The notes under the pieces were generated by a model. That model did no database searches and was not told where the DNA came from. It saw nothing but the letters and a program-made list of their open reading frames with translations. A program made the position numbers and the translations under genes. Positions 35,365 to 43,057 of a DNA stretch of 64,000 bases are shown here, piece after piece; within the stretch, counting starts at the first letter, position 1, and each line of letters begins with the position of its first letter. Source of the stretch: Actinobacteria bacterium OK074. Lineage in GTDB: Bacteria > Actinomycetota > Actinomycetes > Streptomycetales > Streptomycetaceae. The stretch spans positions 21,817 to 85,816 of the forward strand of contig LJCV01000248.1 in assembly GCA_001298575.1 (NCBI GenBank), in the 5' to 3' direction.

Positions 35365-36882
35365 CTAGACCAGAGCGGAGTACCGGGGTGCGCGGAGCGG
35401 GGCGGCTAGCTCGGACAGGGCGCGTTCGAGGCCGTGGAGGTGGTCGAGGGCGGCCGGGGACGACGACGGCCCCGAGGCGGCCGGCGGCTCGTACGGCGAC
35501 GGGCGCACCGGAGCGGGTCGCTGTCCGCCCTGGCCCGTCAGCCCCTCGATCGCCGTCTCCACGCGGTCGCACGCGGCACGGAGGTGGGCCGGATCGGTGG
35601 TCGCGGGGGCAGCCGCGGCGCGGCTGAGGGCGCTCACCTCGTGGGCGCAGGTGTCCAGGAGGGCCAGCACCCGGCGGGCGCGGGCCGCGCGGGCGCGCAG
35701 CGGGTTGAGGGGGTGCACCAGCGGGGCGGCGGACTGCCGGACCCGGGCGAGCAGCGCCTCCAGCTCGGCGACGCGGACGGCCGGATCGGCCTCGGTACGG
35801 CCGTGCAGGCGGGCGGTGGCGTCGGCCGCGCAGGCGCGTACGCAGTGCAGGGCGCGGGCGATCCAGGCGTCGGTGGTGACGTGGGTGGTGATGGGCAGCA
35901 CGAACACGACCGCCAGGGCCGCGCCGAGCGCTCCGGCGCCCTGCTCGGCGAGCCGCAGGGCGACCAGGTGCGGGTCGAGGAGGCCCAGCAGGCCGTACAG
36001 GAGTTCGGCCAGGACGGTCACCGCGATCATCATCCAGGTGTACGAGACCGCGGCCGTGTAGAAGATCGCGAAGACGCAGACCGCGAGGAGGGCCGCGGTC
36101 GGTACGGGCGCCCCGTGCAGCGGTACGGCGACGAGCAGGCCCACCGCGATGCCGAGCACCGTGCCCGCGATCCGGCGGAAGCCGCGGACGAGGGTCTCGC
36201 CGCGGGAGCCGGTGTTGACGAAGATCCACCAGGTTGCGCCAACGGCCCAGTACCAGCGCTCCGGGGAGAGCCATTGGCCCACCACGAGGGCGAAGCCGGC
36301 GCCCGCGACGGCCTGGACGGCCTGCCGGGTGACGGGGTGCGCGAGACCGCGGCCGGAGAGCGGGGCGGGCGGTGCGGCGGGGGGCAGGTTTCGCTCGTAG
36401 CACCACAGGCCGAACCGGACGGTGGCGGAGGCGCCCAGGGCCAGCAGAACGGCCGCGTAGAGGCTGGGCAGTTGGCCGGGGGTGGTGCCCAGGAACTGGC
36501 TCACGAAGAACGTCATGAACGCGAACACGCCGAGCGTGTGCCCGCGCGGTCCCCAGCGGCGCGCGTACACGCCCGCGCCGACGGTGGCGAGGAACGCGAG
36601 GTCGCGCGCCGGTGGCCAGGCGTGCAGGACGGCCGCGAGCGCGAGGACCGGGAAGCCGACGGCGGGCAGCAGCGCGGTGGTGAGCGCCTGGGCCCGGACG
36701 GTGGCGTCGGTGACGGTGAACAGGGCGAGCAGCGCGGCCAGTCCGCCGACGACGGCCGCCGTCAGCGAGTGCCCGGCCAGGCCGCACACCGCGACCGCCA
36801 GGCCGGTCCCGAGCACCGCCCGTGCGGCGCCGCGCAACCGCAGCCGCCGCGGGTCGGGCGCCGTGAACATCCTCCGCAGCAC
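35365..36882 (-). CDS. FUSC family membrane protein (aromatic-acid exporter type)
   Basis: The 505-residue protein has two blocks of about five transmembrane segments separated by a cytoplasmic link, the FUSC layout, including WYWAVGATWWIFVNTGSRGETLVRG (split here only by reading) and GTVLGIAVGLLVAV. The C-terminal third is soluble and Ala/Arg-rich. FUSC proteins resemble AaeB and YccC exporters. Start at GTG 36882 has an AGGAGG 12 bases upstream; GTG 36921 is also in frame. Length is near that of short FUSC members. Confidence 0.83.
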   Translation of the reverse strand: MLRRMFTAPDPRRLRLRGAARAVLGTGLAVAVCGLAGHSLTAAVVGGLAALLALFTVTDATVRAQALTTALLPAVGFPVLALAAVLHAWPPARDLAFLATVGAGVYARRWGPRGHTLGVFAFMTFFVSQFLGTTPGQLPSLYAAVLLALGASATVRFGLWCYERNLPPAAPPAPLSGRGLAHPVTRQAVQAVAGAGFALVVGQWLSPERWYWAVGATWWIFVNTGSRGETLVRGFRRIAGTVLGIAVGLLVAVPLHGAPVPTAALLAVCVFAIFYTAAVSYTWMMIAVTVLAELLYGLLGLLDPHLVALRLAEQGAGALGAALAVVFVLPITTHVTTDAWIARALHCVRACAADATARLHGRTEADPAVRVAELEALLARVRQSAAPLVHPLNPLRARAARARRVLALLDTCAHEVSALSRAAAAPATTDPAHLRAACDRVETAIEGLTGQGGQRPAPVRPSPYEPPAASGPSSSPAALDHLHGLERALSELAAPLRAPRYSALV

Positions 36883-36995
36883 CGTCTTCCCGCCCCTCCT
36901 GGTCCCGCCCCGGCCATGCACGCGACCGCGCCCATGAAAGAGGCGCCGCGGGGATCCGCAGCGCCATCGACAGGGACATCAGAGCATCTGCGGAC

Positions 36996-37034
36996 CCAAT
37001 GGCTCAACCGGTTCTCGTACGGCTGAGCCATTGG
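36996..37034. promoter_or_regulatory. 11-bp inverted repeat built on CCAATGG
   Basis: CCAATGGCTCA and TGAGCCATTGG (36996-37006 and 37024-37034) are perfect complements around a 17-base spacer. A third CCAATGG lies at 37071-37077. The element is between the isocitrate-lyase-like gene and the FUSC gene (both minus), so it may be a two-site operator for FUSC or a terminator of the former. No T-run follows. Confidence 0.55.
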
Positions 37035-37094
37035 CCCGCTTCTACGCGGATCGAGTGCACCGGTCGGCGGCCAATGGACCACCGCGGTCCGCCG

Positions 37095-38003
37095 TCACCG
37101 CGGGTCGGCCGCCCAGGGGCGGGCGCCGTGGTGGCGGCTGATGTTGTGCTCCAGGAGTCCGGTCGCCTCGGCCACGCCCACCGCGCCGGGCCGGGAGGCG
37201 TGGTCGGGCAGCCGTCCGCCGGACCGCTTCAGCTCCGACAGGGCGGTGTCGATCGCCTCGTGCGCCGCGAAGAGACAGGGCGTGCTGTAGATGGCCACGT
37301 CGACGGAGAGTTCCGACAGTTCGGCGAGCGAGAGCCGGGGCGACTTGCCGCCCGCGATCTGGTTGAACAGCAGGGGGGTGTCGCCGACCGCGTCCCGGAT
37401 GCGGCGGATCGCGTCCACGTCGCGCACCGCGTCGACGAGGACGACGTCGGCGCCGCTTTTGGCCAGGGCCGTCGCGCGGCGCAGCGCCTCGGCGTCGTCG
37501 ACCGCGTCCGTGCGGGCCACCACGACCAGTTCGTCCCGGCTGTCCAGCACGAGGGCCAGCTTGTCGAGGTACTCCTCCAGCGGCAGGATCTGCTTGCCGT
37601 CGGCATGGCCGCAGCGCCGCGGCCGTTTCTGGTCCTCCAGGATCACCCCGGAGGCCCCGGCCCGCTCCAGGCGCTGGACGACGTGGCAGGCGACCTCGGG
37701 GTCGGCGTATCCGTCGTCGATGTCCACCAGGAGGTGGTGGGCGGGGAAGGCGAGGCGCAGCCGCTCGGTGAACTGGACGATGTCCGGCCAGGCGATGTAC
37801 CCGATGTCGGGCAGCCCGTAGTGGGAGGCGGCGAAGCCGAACCCGGAGACGAACATGCCGTCGTAGTGCCGGGCCGCGAGCGAGGCGGAGTACATGTCGT
37901 AGACGCCGATGAGCGGGGTCGTGTCCGGGCGGCTGATCGCGTCGCGCAGCCTGCGCCCGTACACGCCGTGCGTCTCCTGCGTCCCGTATGCCCCGTTGTC
38001 CAT
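37095..38003 (-). CDS. Isocitrate lyase / PEP mutase family protein
   Basis: The 302-residue protein is a TIM-barrel of the ICL/PEPM superfamily: VYDMYSASLAARHY, DIDDGYADPEV with Mg2+ ligands and EDQKRPRRCGHADGKQI. The C of the classical isocitrate lyase KKCGH is present as RRCGH. Candidates are methylisocitrate-lyase-like, oxaloacetase-like or PEP-mutase-like activity. GGAGG stands 4-5 bases before ATG 38003. It is divergent from an Lrp regulator that probably controls it. Confidence 0.85.
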   Translation of the reverse strand: MDNGAYGTQETHGVYGRRLRDAISRPDTTPLIGVYDMYSASLAARHYDGMFVSGFGFAASHYGLPDIGYIAWPDIVQFTERLRLAFPAHHLLVDIDDGYADPEVACHVVQRLERAGASGVILEDQKRPRRCGHADGKQILPLEEYLDKLALVLDSRDELVVVARTDAVDDAEALRRATALAKSGADVVLVDAVRDVDAIRRIRDAVGDTPLLFNQIAGGKSPRLSLAELSELSVDVAIYSTPCLFAAHEAIDTALSELKRSGGRLPDHASRPGAVGVAEATGLLEHNISRHHGARPWAADPR

Positions 38004-38187
38004 CGAACCTCCGTGGAACATGACGGCGCCTCAGCGGCGGCCGTCTGCCTGGACCGGAAGTACACCATCCCAGAACAAACAAAGACATTGCAAAATATTT
38101 GTCACCCATCGGGAGTAATGGGGCATCGTCCGGGCCGTTGGTACAGTCCTCCGGAGATCGACAGATCTACAGATCGGTACACAGACC
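38004..38187. promoter_or_regulatory. AT-rich divergent control region for ICL-like gene and Lrp regulator
   Basis: Bases 38074-38104 are very AT-rich for this genome, and GACATTGC...TATTTGTC (38085-38104) is an imperfect dyad with GACA/TGTC ends. Lrp/AsnC sites are commonly AT-rich and degenerate in this way. Its position between regulator and enzyme supports an operator. Confidence 0.5.
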
Positions 38188-38697
38188 ATGGCCGTGGACG
38201 AACTCGACGCCCGCATCCTGCGGTTGCTCCTCGAACAGCCGCGCACCAGTGTGCGGGAGTACGCGCGCGTCCTCGGCATCGCGCGCGGCACGCTGCAAGC
38301 CCGTCTGGACCGCCTCGAACGGGACGGGGTGATCACCGGCACCGGCCCCTCCCTCTCCCCCGCCGCGCTGGGCCATCCGGTGCTCGCGTTCGTGCACATC
38401 GAGGTGACGCACCGGCACCTCGACGACGTGGGCGACGCGCTGGCCGCCGTGCCGGAGATCGTGGAGGCGTTCTCGATCACGGGCGGCGGCGATCTGCTGA
38501 CCCGGGTCGTGGCCCGCGACAACGAGCACCTGGAGGACGTGATCCAGCAGCTCATCAGCCTGCCGGGTGTGGTCCGCACCCGCACGGAGGTGGCGCTGCG
38601 CGAGCGGGTGCCACACCGCCTGCTGCCCCTGGTGGAGTCGATCGGCCGCACGGCCCGCCGGACGGGTCCGGCACGGCAGCCTCGTAGCGGCGGGTGA
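38188..38697 (+). CDS. Lrp/AsnC family transcriptional regulator
   Basis: The 169-residue protein has the AsnC HTH (LDARILRLLLEQPRTSVREY, then GIARGTLQARLDRLERDGVI) and the RAM ligand domain (HIEVTHRHLDDVGDALAAVP, ITGGGDLLTRVVARD). Lrp regulators sense amino acids. It is divergent from the ICL-like gene, suggesting that it controls it. The ribosome site is weak. Two copies of GGTCCCCGACGGC follow the gene. Confidence 0.92.
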   Translation: MAVDELDARILRLLLEQPRTSVREYARVLGIARGTLQARLDRLERDGVITGTGPSLSPAALGHPVLAFVHIEVTHRHLDDVGDALAAVPEIVEAFSITGGGDLLTRVVARDNEHLEDVIQQLISLPGVVRTRTEVALRERVPHRLLPLVESIGRTARRTGPARQPRSGG

Positions 38698-38756
38698 GAG
38701 GGTCCCCGACGGCCGGTCCCCGACGGCTCCCGGTCGTGACGCGGTGACGACAGTCG

Positions 38757-39527
38757 TTACGACCGGCGCCGCGGCTTGCCCCGTCTTCCGGTCGGCTGAC
38801 TCGCCTTCCCTGCCTTCCCGGTCGCCGGCTTCGGCTTCGGCTTGGGCTTCGCTTTGCGTGCCGTGCCCGTCGCCTCCGTACGGCCGCGCTGCTTGGGCTG
38901 GGCCGCCGGGGGCTGGGTGCGGCCCCGGGTGCTGTTGACCGTGCGGCCGCGGACGATTCCGATCAGGTCGTCGACCTGGTCGGTGGTCGCCTCCTCGGGC
39001 CAGGCCAGGCCGATCGCCGACTGGGGGGCGTCCACGACCGGGCGGTAGGTGAGGTCCCGGCGGTGGTGCAGGCGGGCCAGGGACTGCGGGACGAGCAGGA
39101 CGCCCACGCCCGCCGCCACGAGTTCGACCGCGTCCTCGGTCGTCGCCGGGCGCTCGAAGGCGGGCTCGCCGGGCGGCCGTTCCCAGTCGAAGACGTCGTC
39201 GAGGGGGTGGAAGACCACCTCGTCGGCGAGGTCCGCGACGGTCACCTCCTCCGCGGCCGTCACCACGTGGTCCTTGGGGACCACGACCACCGTCGTCTCG
39301 GTGTAGAGGGGGATCGCGCTGAAGACCGTACGGTCGACCGGCAGCCGTACGAAGGCGGCGTCCGCGCCGCCGTCGCGCAGGACGTCCGACGCCTCGGCGG
39401 CCGGTGTCGCCACGAGGGCGAGGGGGACGTCCGGGAACCGTTCCCGCCAGACGCGCACCCACTTGGCGGGTGTCACCCCCGGTACGTACCCGAGCCGGAA
39501 CGAGGGGGCTTCCTGCGCGTCTGTCAC
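38757..39527 (-). CDS. LysR-type effector-binding domain protein without HTH, with basic tail
   Basis: The 256-residue protein begins directly with a LysR substrate-binding fold (FRLGYVPGVTPAKWVRVWRE, AIPLYTETTVVVVPKDHV, LVAAGVGVLLVPQSLARL) and has no N-terminal HTH. The last 50 residues are rich in Lys, Pro and Arg (KAKPKPKPKPATGKAGKAS), like a histone-H1-type nucleic-acid-binding tail. It may sense a ligand and bind DNA unspecifically, or bind a partner. GTG 39527 is preceded by TAGCCT and six bases, so it is leaderless. It is divergent from a DUF5997 gene. Confidence 0.85.
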   Translation of the reverse strand: MTDAQEAPSFRLGYVPGVTPAKWVRVWRERFPDVPLALVATPAAEASDVLRDGGADAAFVRLPVDRTVFSAIPLYTETTVVVVPKDHVVTAAEEVTVADLADEVVFHPLDDVFDWERPPGEPAFERPATTEDAVELVAAGVGVLLVPQSLARLHHRRDLTYRPVVDAPQSAIGLAWPEEATTDQVDDLIGIVRGRTVNSTRGRTQPPAAQPKQRGRTEATGTARKAKPKPKPKPATGKAGKASQPTGRRGKPRRRS

Positions 39528-39584
39528 CGAGCCAGGCTACCGGCCGTGGTCGGCGGTCGCGCACGCGCTCGATACCCTTGAGCC

Positions 39585-39977
39585 ATGACGACGCACCAGA
39601 CCGCCCAGACGATGAAGCCCGCGACCGCGGCGAAGAAGCTGGGTGTGTACCTTCCGGCCACCCCCGCGGAGTTCCAGGAGGGTGTCGTCTCGCGCGCCGA
39701 GCTGAACGAACTCCAGGCGAACCCGCCCGCGTGGCTGAGCGAGCTGCGGCTCAACGGACCGCACCCCCGCCCGGTGGTCGCGGCCAAGCTGGGCGTCTCC
39801 ATCGCGGGTCTCGCCCGCGGCGGGGTCTCCGACGCGCTCACCACGGAGCAGATCGAGGCGCTGAAGACGGCCGGCCCCGAGTGGCTGGAGAAGGAGCGCG
39901 CCACCCAGGCCGAGGTCCGCAAGGAATCGGTCCGCATCAAGAAGCAGCAGGCCGAGCGCGCCGAGCGGACCGACTGA
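39585..39977 (+). CDS. DUF5997 family protein
   Basis: The 130-residue protein is a small soluble actinobacterial family of unknown function (MKPATAAKKLGVYLPATPAEFQ, RPVVAAKLGVSIAGLARGG). The central part could be an HTH-like helix pair. It is divergent from the LysR-effector protein, with the two -10 elements 33 bases apart. TACCCT (39573-39578) and then six bases lead to ATG, so it is leaderless. Confidence 0.82.
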   Translation: MTTHQTAQTMKPATAAKKLGVYLPATPAEFQEGVVSRAELNELQANPPAWLSELRLNGPHPRPVVAAKLGVSIAGLARGGVSDALTTEQIEALKTAGPEWLEKERATQAEVRKESVRIKKQQAERAERTD

Positions 39978-40089
39978 CAGCGGTCGCGCGTCCATGGCCG
40001 GCCCCCTCACCGGCGCCCTCATCGGCCCCCTCGCCGGGCCGCCGTAAAACCCCGTGCGGTGCGGTGTGTGCCGCTGCGATCATCGCCGT

Positions 40090-42276
40090 ATGGCAATCCG
40101 CCTCGAACCCCTGGTCGTCCGGCACACCCACCGTCTTCCGCTGCCCTCTCCGACGGCATCCGCCGGGAAGGGCGGGGCGGCCGACGTCGTGGCGCGGCAG
40201 TTCGACGCCGCGCTGCTGTCCGTGGGCTTCAAGCTCTCCGCCGAGCTGCTGGAACGGCTGTCGGGGCTGCCCGGGAGCGCGGTCGTCGACATCGCCGTAC
40301 GCACGCTGGACACCGTCCGTGAGATGACCGGCGACCATGTCCGGCACAACGTGTACTTCGTCGACTTCCCGGCCAACGTGCCGGACACGTTCGACTTCTG
40401 GATGCGGTGCGTCGCCGGGGCGCTCGCCGACGACGACGCGCGCGACCGTACGATCGCGCAGCTGAGCACCGGTGTCCTGAACCTGCTCACGCTCCCCTCC
40501 TACGGCCGCTACCGGCACACGTACGCCGAGATGCTCGCCGCCCACGACGAGTTGATCGCGGCGGCGGGCGACCGGCTGACCGTGCTGCACGCGGGCGGTA
40601 CCCCCGAGGACGAGGTCACCGCGCTGTATCTGGCGCTGGCCGGGAGCGGCACGCCGCTCGGCGAGGACGGGTTGCGGGACCTGGAGCTCCTGGCCGGGCA
40701 CTGCGCGGACGGCCCCCGGCCCGCGGCGATCCCGGTGCGGGAGAACCGTGCCGTCGTCAACCGGGCCCGGCTGATGGCCGGTGCCGGGCTCCTCGTCGAC
40801 ACCGTCACCGATGTGCTGCGGCTGGCGTGCGCGCTGTCCGGCGGCGATGCGACCCTCCGGGAGCCGACGCGGTTCGTGACGGTGCCGCGTGCGGACCGGC
40901 GGGCCCTGCTCGCGGCGCTCGACGGTGTCGTGGCCGCCGCGCCCGCGAAGCTCGCGGACGTGTCCGTGCACCGCGAGGCGTTCAAGCGGCTCGGCGAGCG
41001 GCTGCATCCGCACGAGTACCCGCGGTGGCCGTACGCCGCCGAGGTGTTCGCGGTCGCCCGGGGCGAGCGGAAGGCGCCGTCCTTCGGCAGCCGGGTGGAG
41101 GAGCTGCTCGGCGCGGACGACGTGGCCGGGGCGGCCCGGCTGCTGGAGTCCGCGCCCGGGGTGCTGCTGCGGTCCGTGGACCGGCTGCTGCGCTCGGCCC
41201 GGACGCCGGCGGAGGGCGACGCGATCGTGGCCGCCGTCGCGCGCGTGGCGCCCCAGGTCTCGGGGCGGGTCGTGCTGTCGGTCCGCGAGCACCTGCACAA
41301 CCGTGCCCGGGACGGCGGCCCGCGCCGGGTCTTCGTCAACCGGCTCGGCCGCGCCTGGGTCACCGAGGACACGCGCGCGCCCGTGCCGACCGCCGCGCGG
41401 GAGCGGCTGATCGCCGCGTTCGACGCGGAGATACGGCGTCGGCTCCCGGCCCCCGGTCACCTGCTGGTCGATCCGGCCGTGCTCGACGTGGCGCTCCCGC
41501 TCAGCGGCCGGGCGACCGCGTCCGGGCTCGGCGTGCTGCCGCGCGGCTCCGTGTCCCGGGTCGACGGCGAGCTGCTGCGCTTCTTCGTGTACTGGCGGCA
41601 GACCGAGCACAGGACCGACTACGACCTGTCGGCGCTGCTGCTCGACTCCGACTACTCCACGCGCTCGTGGCTGTCGTACACCAAACTGTCCGGCGCCGAG
41701 GGCGAGCACTCCGGTGACATCACCGAAGCTCCCGACGGGGCCTCGGAGTTCATCAACCTGCGGCTGGGGTCCGTGCGCGCGTCCTTCGTCGTGCCGCAGG
41801 TCAACGTCTTCGCGGGGGAGGGTTTCGAGGAGGTCGCGGAGTCGTTCTTCGGGTTCATGCTGCGCGACGGCGAGCAGCGGGGGCGTCCGTTCGAGCCGCG
41901 TACGGTGCGCATGAAGTCGGAGCTGCGCGGTCCCGGCCGGGTCGCGCTGCCGCTGGCGTTCCTGCGGGGGCCCGACGGACGGTGGCGGGCCAAGTGGCTG
42001 CACCTGTACCTGAAGGGGAACCCGGCGGCCAACCGGGTCGAGGGCAACCGGGTGTCGGTGGCGACGCTGCTGCGCGGGATCGTCGAGCGCGAGCAGTTGA
42101 CGATCCGGTACCTCACCGGGCTGCTGGCCGACGCCGCCACGACCGTGACGGCGTACGACGGCGGGAGCGTGCCGGACGGGCCCGTGACCTACGTCGGGCT
42201 GGAGCGGCCGGAGGGGCTGCACCCGGACTCGCGGGTCGTCACCCCGGAAAATCTGCGCGACTTGATCCCTGCCTGA
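40090..42276 (+). CDS. Large protein with TerD-like C-terminal domain
   Basis: The 728-residue cytoplasmic protein has a long alpha-helical region with YFVDFPANVPDTFDFWMRCV near residue 85. The C-terminal 220 residues resemble TerD: DYDLSALLLDSDYSTRSWLS, GEHSGDITEAPDGASEFINL, and FEEVAESFFGFMLRD. Its overall layout recalls the MXAN_6230/SCO0854 type, but no RING motif is seen. TerD domains bind Ca2+ and occur in tellurite-resistance and stress clusters; here it stands alone. No ribosome site is seen; GATCAT six bases before ATG may be a -10. Confidence 0.75.
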   Translation: MAIRLEPLVVRHTHRLPLPSPTASAGKGGAADVVARQFDAALLSVGFKLSAELLERLSGLPGSAVVDIAVRTLDTVREMTGDHVRHNVYFVDFPANVPDTFDFWMRCVAGALADDDARDRTIAQLSTGVLNLLTLPSYGRYRHTYAEMLAAHDELIAAAGDRLTVLHAGGTPEDEVTALYLALAGSGTPLGEDGLRDLELLAGHCADGPRPAAIPVRENRAVVNRARLMAGAGLLVDTVTDVLRLACALSGGDATLREPTRFVTVPRADRRALLAALDGVVAAAPAKLADVSVHREAFKRLGERLHPHEYPRWPYAAEVFAVARGERKAPSFGSRVEELLGADDVAGAARLLESAPGVLLRSVDRLLRSARTPAEGDAIVAAVARVAPQVSGRVVLSVREHLHNRARDGGPRRVFVNRLGRAWVTEDTRAPVPTAARERLIAAFDAEIRRRLPAPGHLLVDPAVLDVALPLSGRATASGLGVLPRGSVSRVDGELLRFFVYWRQTEHRTDYDLSALLLDSDYSTRSWLSYTKLSGAEGEHSGDITEAPDGASEFINLRLGSVRASFVVPQVNVFAGEGFEEVAESFFGFMLRDGEQRGRPFEPRTVRMKSELRGPGRVALPLAFLRGPDGRWRAKWLHLYLKGNPAANRVEGNRVSVATLLRGIVEREQLTIRYLTGLLADAATTVTAYDGGSVPDGPVTYVGLERPEGLHPDSRVVTPENLRDLIPA

Positions 42277-42292
42277 CTGCTAGCGTCGAGCC

Positions 42293-42364
42293 CGGCGAGG
42301 CCATGAACGGGCTTCCTTCTCACCACCTTCTGATGGTTTTCCAGCCCGTTCGCTTTCCTCGCCG
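42293..42364 (+). ncRNA. Candidate small structured RNA
   Basis: Two nested perfect stems are visible: CGGCGAGG with CCTCGCCG (42293-42300 and 42357-42364), and inside it GAACGGGCT with AGCCCGTTC (42305-42313 and 42343-42351). A -10-like TAGCGT at 42281-42286 would place the transcript start at 42293. A strong terminator follows at once (42373-42410), giving an RNA of about 118 bases. It could alternatively be the 3' end of the TerD-like mRNA. Confidence 0.5.
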
Positions 42365-42372
42365 TTCACGTC

Positions 42373-42410
42373 ACGCCGGAGGGGGCACCACACGGTGCCC
42401 CCTCCGGCGT
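42373..42410 (+). terminator. Strong terminator hairpin
   Basis: Perfect 17-base arms (42373-42389 and 42394-42410) with loop ACAC are followed by TTGCG. It ends the candidate RNA and/or the TerD-like transcript and insulates the terpenoid operon. Confidence 0.85.
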
Positions 42411-42611
42411 TTGCGTGCGCGGCCCGGTGTTCCCGTGTGCGGTCCGCCACCGGTCCGGGTCCGCCGGGGCGGAGCGTCCTCCCGCAGGGGACACCGCAAA
42501 GGCGCCGAAACAATCCGGCAACAGCCCTGGAAAGGCCGTCGGAAACAAACCCCAAAGGACCGGAAAGAGGCAGAAAAGAGATTCCCTTGCCGCATCTCCA
42601 AACGCGCCTAC

Positions 42612-42628
42612 TTTCCGTGCCACGGAAA
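42612..42628. promoter_or_regulatory. Operator-like palindrome before the terpenoid operon
   Basis: TTTCCGTGCCACGGAAA is a perfect 17-base palindrome about 430 bases upstream of the aminotransferase start. Its symmetry and isolation in noncoding DNA suggest a regulator site. No regulator gene for this locus is in the window. Confidence 0.5.
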
Positions 42629-43057
42629 ACGTGAGGAACCTCATACGGGAAAATCCGAGCGGCGGCACCATGCAGGACATTCCGGACGTCACTGTGCGTG
42701 GCGAGTTTGTAGAACACTTACCAGGGGCAATCGCCAGGGCTTTCCCCAGAAGTCGATTCCGATGGTTGCGCGCCACCGCGTCTCGTGGTCAAACTGATGA
42801 CCAGTCGGCGTCTACAGCCTCAACGACGGAAGATTCTCGGCCCCCACGCTCCGCGATCACCGCTCCCTCCCCGCCCCGGTCGCGTCCGCCTCCGCGCCGT
42901 CGCGTCCCGGAAAAAACCACGGGACCTCCCGACAAAACCCTCATCTCCCGCAGAGTTTCTTCGTTTCGTCGGCTCTTCCCTGACACCGTTGTCGGCATTC
43001 GGTTCGCGGTTGCCGTCCCCCTGCCTCATGGCGTGACGACAGGAAGGATTCCTTGTC

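Larger units (their letters stand above)
42277..43057. other. Long leader region in front of the terpenoid operon
   Basis: The 781 bases contain the candidate small RNA and terminator (42293-42410), an operator-like palindrome (42612-42628), the palindrome TGAGGAACCTCA (42632-42643) and a dyad AAGGA-T-TCCTT (43044-43054) overlapping the ribosome site of the aminotransferase. From about 42480 to 43050 base composition is visibly lower in GC than the genes around it. No convincing coding frame is present. Confidence 0.55.

Noticed and set aside
42670..42792. A frame starting MQDIPDVTVRGEFVEHLPGA resembles the start of translation initiation factor IF-1 (VxVEGTVVEALPGA).
   Set aside because: The likeness ends after about 15 residues, there is no ribosome site, and the frame runs on without an IF-1-like end. 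Chance or a very decayed remnant.
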